Shown piece by piece: positions 29,161 through 38,842 of a stretch of DNA of 64,000 nt. The notes under the pieces were generated by a model, which was given only the letters and a program-made list of their open reading frames with translations, had not been told where the DNA came from and did not search any database. Position 1 is the first letter of the stretch. The number at the start of each line of letters is the position of its first letter. The translations under genes were made by a program, and so were the position numbers. This DNA is from Chitinophaga chungangae (GTDB lineage: Bacteria; Bacteroidota; Bacteroidia; Chitinophagales; Chitinophagaceae), in NCBI RefSeq assembly GCF_017742215.1, contig NZ_JAGHKP010000001.1, forward strand, positions 620,001-684,000. Direction: 5' to 3'.

Positions 29161-29652
29161 ATGGGCGATATCCTCTCCGATTGGGAGAAAAAGGCGAAAG
29201 AGCAGCAGAAATCTTACAAACAGTTCCTGCAGAAAATGCAGACCAAAAAAGGCAAAGGGGCCGAAAAGCTCCTGCCGGGCCTGCACGACGAGGCGTTTGA
29301 GCAGATCGACTGCCTGCAATGCGCCGGCTGTTGCAAAACCATCAGCCCGCGTTTCAAAACGCCGGACATCAAAAAGGTGTCCAAATACCTCGGCCTGCGC
29401 GAATCCGTTTTTATCGAAACTTACCTCCGGCTGGACGAAGACGGCGATTACGTCGTAAAACGCAGCCCCTGCCCGTTCCTCGGCAGCGACAACTACTGCT
29501 CCATTTACGACGTGCGCCCCGGCGACTGCCGCAATTACCCTTATACAGACAGCGGCGAGTTCTTCAAACGCCCCAATACCACGCTGCTCAACTCCACCAT
29601 TTGCCCCGCGGTGTATTTTGTGCTGGAAAGACTGAAAACGATAGCTGGATAA
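29161..29652 (+). CDS. YkgJ family cysteine-cluster protein
   Basis: 163-residue soluble protein with the cysteine arrangement of the YkgJ/Fe-S-like family: Cys51, Cys54, Cys57 and Cys58 (CLQCAGCC), then SPCPFLGSDNYCSIYDVRPGDCRNYP and a final Cys in TICPAVY. The cluster probably binds zinc or iron; function is not established. N-terminus is lysine-rich. Transcribed divergently from gcvP. Confidence 0.85.
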   Translation: MGDILSDWEKKAKEQQKSYKQFLQKMQTKKGKGAEKLLPGLHDEAFEQIDCLQCAGCCKTISPRFKTPDIKKVSKYLGLRESVFIETYLRLDEDGDYVVKRSPCPFLGSDNYCSIYDVRPGDCRNYPYTDSGEFFKRPNTTLLNSTICPAVYFVLERLKTIAG

Positions 29653-29783
29653 TGATACTTTTTTGCTTTTTGCTCTCCTTCTTCTCTCCTATATCACTCG
29701 TATATCGATCCTATAACGTTCGTATATGCGCCATACCGGTAAAATAACATTCAAAGGAAAACTTCGCCGCAGGGCTCAAAAAC

Positions 29784-29811
29784 AAAGGCCGCTCCAGGCG
29801 GAGCGGCCTTT
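29784..29811. terminator. Terminator between the YkgJ gene and the convergent MFS gene
   Basis: AAAGGCCGCTC (29784-29794) and GAGCGGCCTTT (29801-29811), loop CAGGCG, T-rich on the + side and A-rich on the left. Confidence 0.75.
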
Positions 29812-29841
29812 TATGAAAGTTTGATTTTAACCAATTGATTA

Positions 29842-31098
29842 TCAAGCCTTCAAATCCAGTTTCCGCATCGCCGGCGAAATAATGTAAGTGGTGATCACCA
29901 CGCCCAGCGTCATACAGCCGCCGAACACCACGGAGCCCACCGGCCCCAGGATGGTTGCGGCCACCCCGCTCTCGAAACTGCCCAGTTCGTTGCTGCTGCC
30001 CACAAAAATGGAGCTTACCGACGATACGCGCCCCCGCATATCGTCCGGGGTTTTTAGCTGGAGGATCGTTTGCCGGATAATCACGCTGATGCCGTCCATC
30101 ATGCCGCTGAAAAACAGCGCGGCCAGCGACAGCAGGAAGTTTTTGGACAGGCCGAACACGATAATGCACAGCCCGAACGCAAACACTGCCGACAGCAGTT
30201 TGATGCCCGGTTTGGTCACGATCGGCCGGTAAGCCAGCAGCAAAAGGGTGAGGAAGGCGCCCACGGCCGGGGCCGCGCGCATCGCGCCGAAACCCGCCGG
30301 GCCTATGTGAAGAATGTCGTTTGCATAGATCGTCATCATCGCCACCGATCCGCCGAACAGCACGGCGAACATGTCCAGCGCCATCGCGTTCAGCAGCACT
30401 TTCGTGTTCCACACGAATTTTAAACCCTTCGACAGCCTTTCCCTTACTGTTTCCCCTATTTCCTTGTAATGCACGGGTTTGACGGTGATCCGCGAAATGC
30501 AGAACAGCGCCACCAGCACAAAGCCGATCACCAGCAACATGCTCCAGTGAATACCCAGCCAGCCCATGCAAAGCCCGCCCAGCGCGGGCCCGGCGATAGC
30601 GCCGATCTGCCAGGCGGAAGTGCTCCAGGTAGTAGCGTTGGGGTATAGCGGCCGCGGCACCAGTAGCGACAGCAACGTAAAATTGCTCGGCCCCGTAAAA
30701 GCACGGATAATACCCCCGCAGAACACGAGGAAATAGATCAGGATCAGTACGGTAGGTGTGGGAATGCCGGTCATCAGCTGGTCCCAGGTGAGCAGGAACA
30801 ACCCCGTGCCGGTAAACAGGTAACCGGTGATGCATTTGAGCACCATCCCGCGTTTTTCTCTTTTATCGACGATATTGCCGGCGAACAATGCCAGGCCGAT
30901 GGCGGGAACAAACTCCGCGAGGCCGATCAGACCGAGGTTCAGCGGGTTGCGGGTGAGCTGGTACACTTTCCATTCCACGATGGCGAATTGCATGGCCAGC
31001 GCGAAAATGAGTGAAAAACGGATGACCAGGAAATACCTGAATTCTTTGTATCGCAGTGATGCATACGGGTCGTTCGGCAGGGTAGCGGCTTCGTCCAA
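29842..31098 (-). CDS. MFS transporter, exporter-type
   Basis: 418-residue major facilitator permease with about 12 hydrophobic segments. The N-terminal pattern YKEFRYFLVIRFSLIFALAMQF and the loop AGNIVDKREKRGMVL (the family's loop 2-3 signature, D-x-x-x-R-R/K) resemble the EntS/multidrug-efflux branch. The start appears to be TTG at 31098, since the next in-frame ATG lies inside the first helix. Substrate unknown; no regulator adjacent. Confidence 0.85.
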   Translation of the reverse strand: MDEAATLPNDPYASLRYKEFRYFLVIRFSLIFALAMQFAIVEWKVYQLTRNPLNLGLIGLAEFVPAIGLALFAGNIVDKREKRGMVLKCITGYLFTGTGLFLLTWDQLMTGIPTPTVLILIYFLVFCGGIIRAFTGPSNFTLLSLLVPRPLYPNATTWSTSAWQIGAIAGPALGGLCMGWLGIHWSMLLVIGFVLVALFCISRITVKPVHYKEIGETVRERLSKGLKFVWNTKVLLNAMALDMFAVLFGGSVAMMTIYANDILHIGPAGFGAMRAAPAVGAFLTLLLLAYRPIVTKPGIKLLSAVFAFGLCIIVFGLSKNFLLSLAALFFSGMMDGISVIIRQTILQLKTPDDMRGRVSSVSSIFVGSSNELGSFESGVAATILGPVGSVVFGGCMTLGVVITTYIISPAMRKLDLKA

Positions 31099-31228
31099 TC
31101 TGTAAGTTTTTGCGGCCCTAAAATTAAATCTTTCCCGTTAAACTGTCCACTCATTATCCAATGGTCAACTTTTTATAACAAGTATGCGGGCAATTGTTAT
31201 TTTTATCACCTAAAATTCCAACACACGT

Positions 31229-32410
31229 ATGAAGCTAGTTAAATTATTATTGGCCGGGGCTTTGACCGTTCCCGCTGCGGGGCATGTTCATGCCCAGAAA
31301 ATAAAAGTGCAGCTGGTCACCGACAAGGTGCAGTCGCCCGTATGCATGGCTACCCCGGCCGACGGCTCCCACCGCCAGTTCATCGTTCAGAAGGAGGGAC
31401 GGGTTTGGGTGGTGCGGAACGGCAAACTGCTCGATCAGCCTTTTATCGACGTGAGCGCCGATATGGTGAAGGTGAACCCCGCCTACGACGAGCGCGGACT
31501 GCTCGGCATGGCCTTTCACCCGAAATTTAAGACAAACGGAAAATTCTATCTCTATTTCAGCGCACCCGTGGCCAATGCCCGCAAAGGCCTGAACCATAAA
31601 AGCGTAGTGGCGGAATATCGTGTGAACAAATCTTCCGACAACGTGGCGCAGCCCGCCACCAAAAGGGTTTTGATGGAATTTGACCAGCCCGAGAGCAACC
31701 ACAACGGCGGCGATATCATTTTCGGCCGCGACGGTTATCTCTATATTTCCACCGGCGACGGCGGCGGCGGCGGCGACAAACACGGCACTACCGGCAACGG
31801 GCAGGATCTCAACACGCTGCTGGGCAAGATCCTCCGCATCGATGTGAACGGTGAGCCTTATTCCGTGCCGAAAGACAATCCTTTCGTGGGCAAAAACAAC
31901 GTTCGCCCCGAGATCTGGGCCTACGGCCTGCGCAACGCATGGCGCATTTCCTTCGACAAGGCCAACGGCCGCCTTTTTGCGGGCGATGTAGGGCAGAATA
32001 AATATGAGGAAGTGGACATCATCACCAAAGGCGGCAACTACGGCTGGAGGATCATGGAAGGTTACCACGAGTTCAATGTGCCGGAAGGCGCCGATAAAAG
32101 CAAACTCATCGCGCCGATACACGAATACGATCACGACGACGGCATCAGCATTACCGGCGGTTATGTGTACCGCGGCAAAGCCGTTCCGGCGCTCACGGGA
32201 AAATATGTTTTCGGCGATTACAACGGCAAAACCTGGACGCTGACCCAAAAAGGCAACAAATGGGAGCGCGAAGACCTCGTTTTTGAAAACAAGCCGGAAG
32301 GCAACCTGCAGCTGCTCAGCTGGGGGCAGGACGATGCCGGCGAACTGTACATGCTCGTGACCATCGCGGGCGCCAGCAACAAAGGCGGTGTGTACAAGCT
32401 GGTGAAATAA
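31229..32410 (+). CDS. PQQ-dependent sugar dehydrogenase (soluble GDH-like)
   Basis: 393-residue exported six-bladed beta-propeller of the glucose/sorbosone dehydrogenase family. Signal peptide at 1-23. Family motifs: DERGLLGMAFHPKF, ESNHNGGDIIFGRDGYLYISTGDGG, LGKILRIDVNG, EIWAYGLRNAWRISFD and GGNYGWRIMEGYHEF. It would oxidise aldoses in the periplasm with PQQ and calcium. Whether this host makes PQQ cannot be seen here. Confidence 0.88.
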   Translation: MKLVKLLLAGALTVPAAGHVHAQKIKVQLVTDKVQSPVCMATPADGSHRQFIVQKEGRVWVVRNGKLLDQPFIDVSADMVKVNPAYDERGLLGMAFHPKFKTNGKFYLYFSAPVANARKGLNHKSVVAEYRVNKSSDNVAQPATKRVLMEFDQPESNHNGGDIIFGRDGYLYISTGDGGGGGDKHGTTGNGQDLNTLLGKILRIDVNGEPYSVPKDNPFVGKNNVRPEIWAYGLRNAWRISFDKANGRLFAGDVGQNKYEEVDIITKGGNYGWRIMEGYHEFNVPEGADKSKLIAPIHEYDHDDGISITGGYVYRGKAVPALTGKYVFGDYNGKTWTLTQKGNKWEREDLVFENKPEGNLQLLSWGQDDAGELYMLVTIAGASNKGGVYKLVK

Positions 32411-32637
32411 GTACGGGCGATCGATTACGGGTTACGAATGGCGCAATGTTTGTTCCAGTGGTAACAAGTGAGAAGAAAACGTGCTTTTTCAACGGCAAGA
32501 ATATGTTAAAATGCCTGCGGGCCTTGGGAACAATGCATGTCCGCTGCGCGATATGGCTTATATTTGGATAAGAATTTCGGAACAACTGTTCGTTGTTCGT
32601 CATTCGTAAATGATATTTAGTAATTGATCTTTGGGTT

Positions 32638-34776
32638 ATGAAGATGAAACTGAAAGTGATAGTTCCGGTAATGCTGATCGTGCTTACCGCTGGCATATTT
32701 GCATTTACTAAGATCGCCGCAAAAGGCGATCCGCCCACCCGGTACCAGGCCATTATTGCACTGGTGGGCCAGATACTGAAGGAAGGCCATTACCAGCCGA
32801 AAGAGATCGACGACGCCTTTTCGCGCGAAGTATTTGCCAAATACCTCAAAAATCTTGACGGTGAAAAGAAGTTTTTCCTGAAAAACGACATCCAGACGCT
32901 CAAGCCGCTTGAGATGCATGTGGACGAAGAGCTGAACGGCGCGCCGCTCGATTTTTTCAACCGCACCAACGAAATTATTAAAAAACGCATCGCCGAAGTA
33001 GCGGTACTGTACCCGGAAATACTCGCCAAACCTTTCGACTTCACCAAAAAGGAAACGGTAGTGATAGACCCGGAAAGCGCAGACTGGCCCGCAACCGACG
33101 CGGAGCGCAAGGAAGCGTGGCGCAAGTCGCTGAAGTACCGCGCGCTTGAAAAATACGCGGAGCTTACCGACCAGCGCGATAAAGACAAAACCGGCAAAAC
33201 CGACGCCGAACTGGAAGTGGAAGCCCGCGCGCGTGTGAAAAAGATCTACGACCGGTATTTCGACCGGCTGAAGAACCGTACGAGCGAAGACGACCGTTTC
33301 TCCCTGTACGTAAATTCCATCACCACCACGATGGACCCGCATACCGATTATTTCCCGCCCGTTGAAAAACGCTCTTTCCAGGAATCGATGGCCGGCAAGT
33401 TCTACGGCATCGGGGCGCAGCTGCGGGAAGACGAAGGCCGCATCAAGATCGTGAGCATCGTGCCCGGCAGCCCCAGCTGGAAAGACGGCAAGCTGAAGGC
33501 GGACGATGTGATCCTGAAAGTAGGCGAAGGCAGCAAGGAAGCGGTAGACATCAGCGGTTACGCCGTAGATGAAGCCGTTACGCTCATTCGCGGCAGTAAA
33601 GGCACCGAAGTGAAACTCACCGTAAAAAGCGGCGATGGTACCATCAAGGAGGTTTCGCTTATCCGCGACGAGATCAAGATCGACGACACTTTCGCCAAGT
33701 CGGCCATTATCAACGGCGCGCACAAGATCGGGTATATTTACCTGCCTGAGTTCTATGCAGACTTCACCGACCGCGACGGCGCATTTTCTTACGACGATGT
33801 GGCCGCGGAAATAAAGAAACTGAAAGACGAAAAAGTGGAAGGCATCATCCTCGACCTTCGTTTCAACGGCGGCGGCTCGCTGCCCGACGTGATCAAGATG
33901 GCCGGCCTGTTCGTGCCCGAAGGCACCATGGTGCAGGTACGTTCACGCGGCGGGGAGATCCAGCAGCAAAGGGACCGCGATAAATCCGTGCAGTACGAAG
34001 GCCCGCTCGCCATTATGGTGAACGAATACAGCGCCTCCGCTTCCGAGATCATGGCGGCCGCTATGCAGGACTACAAACGCGCCGTGGTTATCGGCAGCCA
34101 GTCTTCCTTCGGCAAGGGTACGGTTCAGCGCCTGCTCGAATTAGACAATTTCGTTCGCGGCGATCTCGGCGGCAGCCTCGGCGCCATCAAACTTACCGTA
34201 CAGAAATTCTACCGCGCCAACGGCGGCTCCACCCAGCTGAAAGGCGTGGAATCGGATGTGGTGCTGCCTTCTCCGTATTATGAAGTAGGTGAAAAACGCG
34301 ATAAAGACGCCCTTAAATGGGACGTTATACCCAAGGCCAATTACGAAACCTGGCGCGACCCGGTAGACGTTGAGCCGCTGAAACGCAACAGCGCACAACG
34401 CGTCGCCAACAACGAAGCCTTCAAAATGATCAATGAGAACATCGCCACCCTCAAAAAGCTGGACGAGCAGAAAACCTATCCGCTCGATATCACCAGCTAC
34501 AAGACCGATGTGAAAAAGAGCGCCGCCGCTTCCAAACGTTACGACGCCGTAAACGAAAAAGTAACGCCGCTCAACATCACCAGCCTGAAGGTGGATATGG
34601 CGAAGATCCAGAACGATACAATAAAGGTGGCGCGCAACAAAGACTGGATCAAAGCGCGTTACAAAGACCCGTACCTCAGCGAAGCCGTGAACGTGATGAA
34701 CGACCTCATCATGCAAACCGCTTATCCCAAGCTGAAAAACAACTACACAGACGCCAAAGTGCCCGCTAACAAATAG
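32638..34776 (+). CDS. prc: Carboxy-terminal processing protease (Prc/Tsp-like, S41A)
   Basis: 712-residue periplasmic tail-specific protease like E. coli Prc. The N-terminus is a signal anchor (KVIVPVMLIVLTAGIFAFT). An N-terminal helical domain to about 220 is followed by a PDZ domain near 250-330 (YGIGAQLREDEGRIKIVSIVPGSPSWKDGKLKADDVILKV) and the protease domain, with Ser467 in NEYSASASEI and Lys493 in FGKGTVQ as the Ser/Lys dyad, numbered by comparison with Prc. C-terminal domain from about 560. Prc trims or degrades misfolded envelope proteins; the specific role here is inferred. Confidence 0.92.
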   Translation: MKMKLKVIVPVMLIVLTAGIFAFTKIAAKGDPPTRYQAIIALVGQILKEGHYQPKEIDDAFSREVFAKYLKNLDGEKKFFLKNDIQTLKPLEMHVDEELNGAPLDFFNRTNEIIKKRIAEVAVLYPEILAKPFDFTKKETVVIDPESADWPATDAERKEAWRKSLKYRALEKYAELTDQRDKDKTGKTDAELEVEARARVKKIYDRYFDRLKNRTSEDDRFSLYVNSITTTMDPHTDYFPPVEKRSFQESMAGKFYGIGAQLREDEGRIKIVSIVPGSPSWKDGKLKADDVILKVGEGSKEAVDISGYAVDEAVTLIRGSKGTEVKLTVKSGDGTIKEVSLIRDEIKIDDTFAKSAIINGAHKIGYIYLPEFYADFTDRDGAFSYDDVAAEIKKLKDEKVEGIILDLRFNGGGSLPDVIKMAGLFVPEGTMVQVRSRGGEIQQQRDRDKSVQYEGPLAIMVNEYSASASEIMAAAMQDYKRAVVIGSQSSFGKGTVQRLLELDNFVRGDLGGSLGAIKLTVQKFYRANGGSTQLKGVESDVVLPSPYYEVGEKRDKDALKWDVIPKANYETWRDPVDVEPLKRNSAQRVANNEAFKMINENIATLKKLDEQKTYPLDITSYKTDVKKSAAASKRYDAVNEKVTPLNITSLKVDMAKIQNDTIKVARNKDWIKARYKDPYLSEAVNVMNDLIMQTAYPKLKNNYTDAKVPANK

Positions 34777-34800
34777 CAGTGGCATCAACAATAAAAAAAG

Positions 34801-34833
34801 AAAAGGGTAAAGCTGGCTGCTTTACCCTTTTTT
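34801..34833. terminator. Terminator between the prc-like gene and convergent oxyR
   Basis: AAAAGGGTAAAGC (34801-34813) and GCTTTACCCTTTT (34819-34831), 13 perfect pairs, loop of five, T-run after and A-run before, so it can act on both strands. Confidence 0.85.
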
Positions 34834-34849
34834 ATGCCTTCAAATGCCG

Positions 34850-35800
34850 TTATTTTTTGTTCAGCCCGATGTCAATCACCTTTCTCGTCTTTTTCGCCTT
34901 CATCTTTTCCGGCACCTGCGCCAATATTTCCTTCTTAAACGCCTCAATTACGGCCTGTTTGATAAAATAGCGGTGGGTAACCAGGCTGATCTCCCTGACG
35001 GGCTCAGGGGCCTTAAAAAAGCGCACCATGTTCATTTGTTTGGCGCTCAGGTCCTGCAGCGACAGCTCGGGCAGGATCGTGTAGCCTTCGTTCAGCTCTA
35101 CCATGCGTTTGAGCGTTTCCACGCTGCCGGTATTGTATTCCAGGTTTTTGAACTCGCCCATGCTGAATTTGTCCCGGCATATATTGAGCACCTGGTTGCG
35201 CATGCAATGCCCTTCGTTGAGCACCCATATGTCCTTGGTTTCCAGGTCTTCCGGCTGGATGAGTTTTTTATCGGAGAGTTTATGGCTTTTGGCGGTGAAT
35301 ATCACGAAGTTCTCGTAGAAAAGCGGGTGCTCTTCCAGGTGCTGGTTATGCAGCGGCGTTGCCAGCAGCCCGCAGTCCAGCTGTTCCTGCCGCAGCAGCT
35401 GGATGATCTGTTCGGTGGAATATTCCCATACCTCGAGTTTCACTTTCGGGTATTTTTTCATGAAAGCGGTGAGCACTCTCGGCAGCAGGTACGGCGCCAG
35501 GGTGGGAATGATGCCCACTTTCAGGGTGCCCTGCACTTCCTTTTTCTGGTCGGCGATGATCTCGCGGATACGCGCGTTTTCCTTCAGTATCACCCTTGCC
35601 TGCGCGATCACGGCGGAGCCGATCTCGGTGGGCACTACGGGAAGTTTGCTGCGGTCGAACATTTTTACGCCCAGCTCGTCTTCCAGCTTCTGGATCTGCA
35701 TGCTCAGGGTGGGTTGCGTCACGAAACATTTTTCGGCGGCGGTTACGAAGCTCCGGTAGGTGTCTACTGCTACTACGTATTCTAATTGTACGGTAGTCAT
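34850..35800 (-). CDS. oxyR: OxyR-like LysR-family regulator
   Basis: 316-residue LysR-type regulator. N-terminal winged helix (YRSFVTAAEKCFVTQPTLSMQIQKLEDELG) and an effector domain with Cys199 and Cys208 in NEGHCMRNQVLNICRD. Position and nine-residue spacing are the same as the peroxide-sensing cysteines of E. coli OxyR, which form a disulfide on oxidation. So it very likely senses hydrogen peroxide and activates antioxidant genes. The usual partners (catalase, peroxiredoxin, dps) are not adjacent. Confidence 0.92.
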   Translation of the reverse strand: MTTVQLEYVVAVDTYRSFVTAAEKCFVTQPTLSMQIQKLEDELGVKMFDRSKLPVVPTEIGSAVIAQARVILKENARIREIIADQKKEVQGTLKVGIIPTLAPYLLPRVLTAFMKKYPKVKLEVWEYSTEQIIQLLRQEQLDCGLLATPLHNQHLEEHPLFYENFVIFTAKSHKLSDKKLIQPEDLETKDIWVLNEGHCMRNQVLNICRDKFSMGEFKNLEYNTGSVETLKRMVELNEGYTILPELSLQDLSAKQMNMVRFFKAPEPVREISLVTHRYFIKQAVIEAFKKEILAQVPEKMKAKKTRKVIDIGLNKK

Positions 35801-35864
35801 AATTCAGTAATAAATAGTTGGAATCAATCGCAAGGTAATACAGTATAGGTAAACTCTATAAAAA

Positions 35865-35897
35865 GAATTACGAACGGGTATGAGCCGTTCGTAATTC
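35865..35897 (-). terminator. Intrinsic terminator after the secreted helical protein
   Basis: GAATTACGAACGG (35865-35877) and CCGTTCGTAATTC (35885-35897), 13 perfect pairs, loop GTATGAG. On the - strand it is followed by TTTTTATAG, so it most likely ends the gene starting at 37184. Confidence 0.75.
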
Positions 35898-35936
35898 CGA
35901 TTTGAGACGTACAATGAAGGCGTACAATGAATATTT

Positions 35937-37184
35937 TTAGAATATCCGGTACCTGTATTTGATCTTGTCTACGTTGAGCGTCAGTTCTTTCATATTGATG
36001 GAAGCTTGTATCTCCTTCACCGCCTCGTCTTTCAGGGCACGGAATTCGGCCTGTTTGGCTTCTACAACGGGTCTTTCGGCGAGGGCATTGTCTTGCGCGA
36101 GGCGCAGGGAATGGTTCACCTTGGTGTAGTAGGAATCCAGCAGGCTGAAATATTCGTTGTACAGGTTTTCGAAACGTTTGGTCTGCAGCACCAGGTCTTC
36201 CAGCTGGTTGTTGGCCTCTTTGAGGTTGGGATTGTCCCGCAGCAGCGCTTCGTAGTTGATCTTGTTGTTTTTGGTATACTGTGTTTCCAGTTTCTGGAAA
36301 AAATCGATCACTTTATCTTTTTTGAAATCGATGAAATAATCGTTCAGCGATTCGGCGATGGTTTTGTTCCCGCGCGCGGGCAGGGGCATTTTCAGTACGT
36401 TCGACGTAAAGGCGAGGTGGTCGTACATATTGTCCTGCAGCAGCGAAAGCTGGTCTTTATTGAAGTTGAGCCCGAACTCGAATTTCTGGTTCGCGTCGTT
36501 GAGCGCGGTGTAATAGATCACGTATTTATTCAGCTCTTTCTCGAATTCCTGCAACAGTTTGTGGTTGATGGCCTTGTTGCTCTGGCTTACGCTGTGGAGG
36601 AAATTCATCACCGAGCTGGCGATGGCCAGGGGTGGGGTGAGCGAGGTGAAGCTTTTGAAGATGGGGCTATTGATGATGGATTTGGTGGATTCCACCAGTT
36701 TGGTGTTCCTTTCGTTTTTGTCGGATTTGCCTTTCAGGATGATCTTTTCCACGAGCTCCACCACGCGGTCGCTGAGGGAAAAGCCCAGTTCCTTGCTCTC
36801 CGGGTTGTTGAGCGAGGTGATAAAAACGTCGAGGTTGCTGGTGGTGGTCCTGGATTTGAGATCGATTATCTTTTTGTTGAGCAAATAGTAGGTTTCCGAT
36901 GCCTGGATCAGGTTATTTTTGATCAGGTCGTATTTGGTGATGTTGTCCAGCTCCCTGCCGAGAGAGAGTTGTTCGATGGCTTTGGCGTTCTGTTTGTCGC
37001 TGTCTGCCACCCGCTGGAGATCTTCCATGATTTTCTTAATGGTAGTATCCGCAGTGCGCACCTGTGGCGATTTGACCTCTAGTGGCGGTTTTACCTCCGT
37101 TCTAGGCGTATCCTGGGCGGAGGCGGTCATATTCACAAATCCCGTCAACAACAGCGGCATCATCCATCTGATTAGCTTGAGCAT
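35937..37184 (-). CDS. Secreted helical protein of unknown function
   Basis: 415 residues with a signal peptide (MLKLIRWMMPLLLTGFVNMTASA, cut before QD). The mature part is Lys/Glu/Asn/Leu-rich and predicted mostly helical, with coiled-coil-like stretches (TIKKIMEDLQRVADSDKQNAKAIEQL, and RDNPNLKEANNQLEDLVLQTKRFENLYNEYF). No family recognised. One hydrophobic patch near the middle (TPPLAIASSVMNFL) could touch a membrane. Single gene. Confidence 0.7.
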   Translation of the reverse strand: MLKLIRWMMPLLLTGFVNMTASAQDTPRTEVKPPLEVKSPQVRTADTTIKKIMEDLQRVADSDKQNAKAIEQLSLGRELDNITKYDLIKNNLIQASETYYLLNKKIIDLKSRTTTSNLDVFITSLNNPESKELGFSLSDRVVELVEKIILKGKSDKNERNTKLVESTKSIINSPIFKSFTSLTPPLAIASSVMNFLHSVSQSNKAINHKLLQEFEKELNKYVIYYTALNDANQKFEFGLNFNKDQLSLLQDNMYDHLAFTSNVLKMPLPARGNKTIAESLNDYFIDFKKDKVIDFFQKLETQYTKNNKINYEALLRDNPNLKEANNQLEDLVLQTKRFENLYNEYFSLLDSYYTKVNHSLRLAQDNALAERPVVEAKQAEFRALKDEAVKEIQASINMKELTLNVDKIKYRYRIF

Positions 37185-37326
37185 GCTTGAAAACTCCTTT
37201 TTTTATGTTAAGAAAACCTTAAAGAAAATATAATGCCAAAAATGTCCAAGAGACAAAGATAACAAATTTATCTACTGCATAATCCAAAGGGTTGTATAAG
37301 CGACGAACGTATTACGCATATTTTTA

Positions 37327-37334
37327 TACCTTTG
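37327..37334 (+). promoter_or_regulatory. Possible -7 box before the methyltransferase unit
   Basis: TACCTTTG at 37327-37334 is an exact TAnnTTTG followed by CC. No good -33 box was found at 17-23 bases upstream. It would start a transcript about 15 bases before the small ORF at 37356. Confidence 0.4.
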
Positions 37335-37355
37335 CCGCTCAAAGGCCCTGTTTTC

Positions 37356-37475
37356 ATGCTGAAACAACAAAAAAAGGTAGTAGTGGTGCTGCATCAATTT
37401 CGCGCGAAGCGGCAAATGTGGCCCGGGTCTGCTCCGGGGTTCCGATACGGCACCGCATGCATCAACGGGGATTGA
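37356..37475 (+). CDS. Possible 39-aa protein upstream of the methyltransferase
   Basis: ATG at 37356, stop TGA at 37473-37475. The peptide is basic (MLKQQKKVVVVLHQFRAK at the start) and unknown. It begins 22 bases after an exact TAnnTTTG box and ends 22 bases before a TTG-initiated gene. Coding is not proven; it could equally be a leader sequence. No aromatic or other amino acid run suggests attenuation. Confidence 0.25.
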   Translation: MLKQQKKVVVVLHQFRAKRQMWPGSAPGFRYGTACINGD

Positions 37476-37497
37476 TAAAGGCTAAAATTTATTCATT

Positions 37498-38292
37498 TTG
37501 AGCGTAAGGCATCAGGCAGAACTGGCAAAAAAATACATCCGCTATTATTTTTCAGCGGGCAACCGCCACAGCGTGCATTCTCCCTTCGTTTATGCGTTGG
37601 TGGAGGATGTGCTCAATAAAAAACAATTCCTCTCCGCATACGCCCCCATGGAAAACCTGCGGGCCGGACTGCTTAAAAGCGCGGAGGTGCTGAATGTGAC
37701 CGATCTCGGCGCCGGTTCGCTAATGGGCGCCACCAATGTGCGCAAAGTGAAGGATATCACCCGTCATGCCGCCAAACCGCCCAAATTCGGGCAATTGTTC
37801 TACCGCCTCGTAAAATACCTCGGCGCCTCTACTGTCCTCGAACTGGGCACTTCCATGGGCCTCTCCACCGCTTACATGGCTTCCGCCGGGGCAGACGTTT
37901 ATACCATCGAAGGCTGCCCCAACATCGCCGCCCGCGCCGCGAAAAATTTCCGGGACCTTGGCCTGCAAAACAAGATCCATCAGCATATCGGCAACTTCGA
38001 TACGGAACTTTCCAAAGTGCTGCAACAGATCCCTTCCCCCGATATCGTGTATATCGACGGCAATCACCGCGAAGAGCCCACCGTACAATATTTCCTGGAT
38101 TGTCTCCCGCATCTCAAACCCTCGTCGCTGCTCATTTTCGACGATGTGCACTGGACGGAAGGAATGGAACGCGCCTGGGAAACCATCAAAGCGCACCCGG
38201 CCGTTACGACTTCCATCGACCTGTTTTTTATCGGGCTGGTGTTTGTTAGCCCGGATTTTAAGGAGAAACAGGCGTTTGAGTTGAAGTTTTAG
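37498..38292 (+). CDS. Class I SAM-dependent methyltransferase
   Basis: 264-residue cytosolic methyltransferase. SAM-binding glycine loop at VLELGTSMGLSTAYMA with the acidic end of strand 2 (VYTIEGCPN), and DIVYIDGNHREEP and LLIFDDVHWTEGM matching the O-methyltransferase-like fold. The start is TTG 37498: the frame is closed 15 bases upstream and the next ATG falls 50 residues in. Substrate unknown. Confidence 0.8.
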   Translation: MSVRHQAELAKKYIRYYFSAGNRHSVHSPFVYALVEDVLNKKQFLSAYAPMENLRAGLLKSAEVLNVTDLGAGSLMGATNVRKVKDITRHAAKPPKFGQLFYRLVKYLGASTVLELGTSMGLSTAYMASAGADVYTIEGCPNIAARAAKNFRDLGLQNKIHQHIGNFDTELSKVLQQIPSPDIVYIDGNHREEPTVQYFLDCLPHLKPSSLLIFDDVHWTEGMERAWETIKAHPAVTTSIDLFFIGLVFVSPDFKEKQAFELKF

Positions 38293-38842
38293 GCAGGGGA
38301 AGTAAGACGCGGTAGGGAGCACCACATATGATGCTTCGACAGCTCCGGTGACGCAATGCTGCGTGGAGTTTATAAGCCTTTTTTGACAGGAATATTCCGG
38401 AGCATGGGCACGCTTATTATTTTTCTCAAACAAGATCGATTCGGTGATGAAATATAGCGCTTCGCCTTTTGCAATCAGCGTCGGTTCGCCGGCGGATGAA
38501 ATGAACATCACTACCGTGGCAAGCCTCGTCAATACATCGGAATATATCCTGGCCGTTAAGGCACCTTGTACCTGTAAAAAGGCAAAATTCCGGCTTCGAA
38601 AGGCTGGGAATGAAAACGGTGTATGATCGATCAGGAGGGCGTTAACAGTGTAGGAAGGGCATGATGTCAGCGAAAATCAGGTGTTTTGGCGGTTAAAAAA
38701 AATATTTCCCACCACCACAAAGATGTTTAGCTTTCTTCGTCTTTTTTTTCCGTTAATATTATGAAATGCCAAATGTTTTAATTTACTTTGGTTAACCTAT
38801 TGCAGTAATCGTTTTATTTCATTAATTGTTTTTCCCTACCCT
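38293..38842. other. 550-base region without a recognised gene
   Basis: No supported gene, RNA or terminator. An open frame of 60 codons at 38444-38626 has no start context or family. The last 150 bases are strongly AT-rich (runs of A and T, GCTTTC, ACTTTGG) and probably hold the promoter of the accessory operon, but no exact TAnnTTTG box at proper spacing was found. Confidence 0.4.

Noticed and set aside
37380..37460. tRNA-like stretch with GGGGTTCCGATACGG.
   Set aside because: The T-arm-like segment does not pair properly and no acceptor, D or anticodon arm can be formed around it.
38444..38626. 60-codon frame in the 550-base gap.
   Set aside because: No start context, no family, no terminator; may be a relic, but nothing supports expression.
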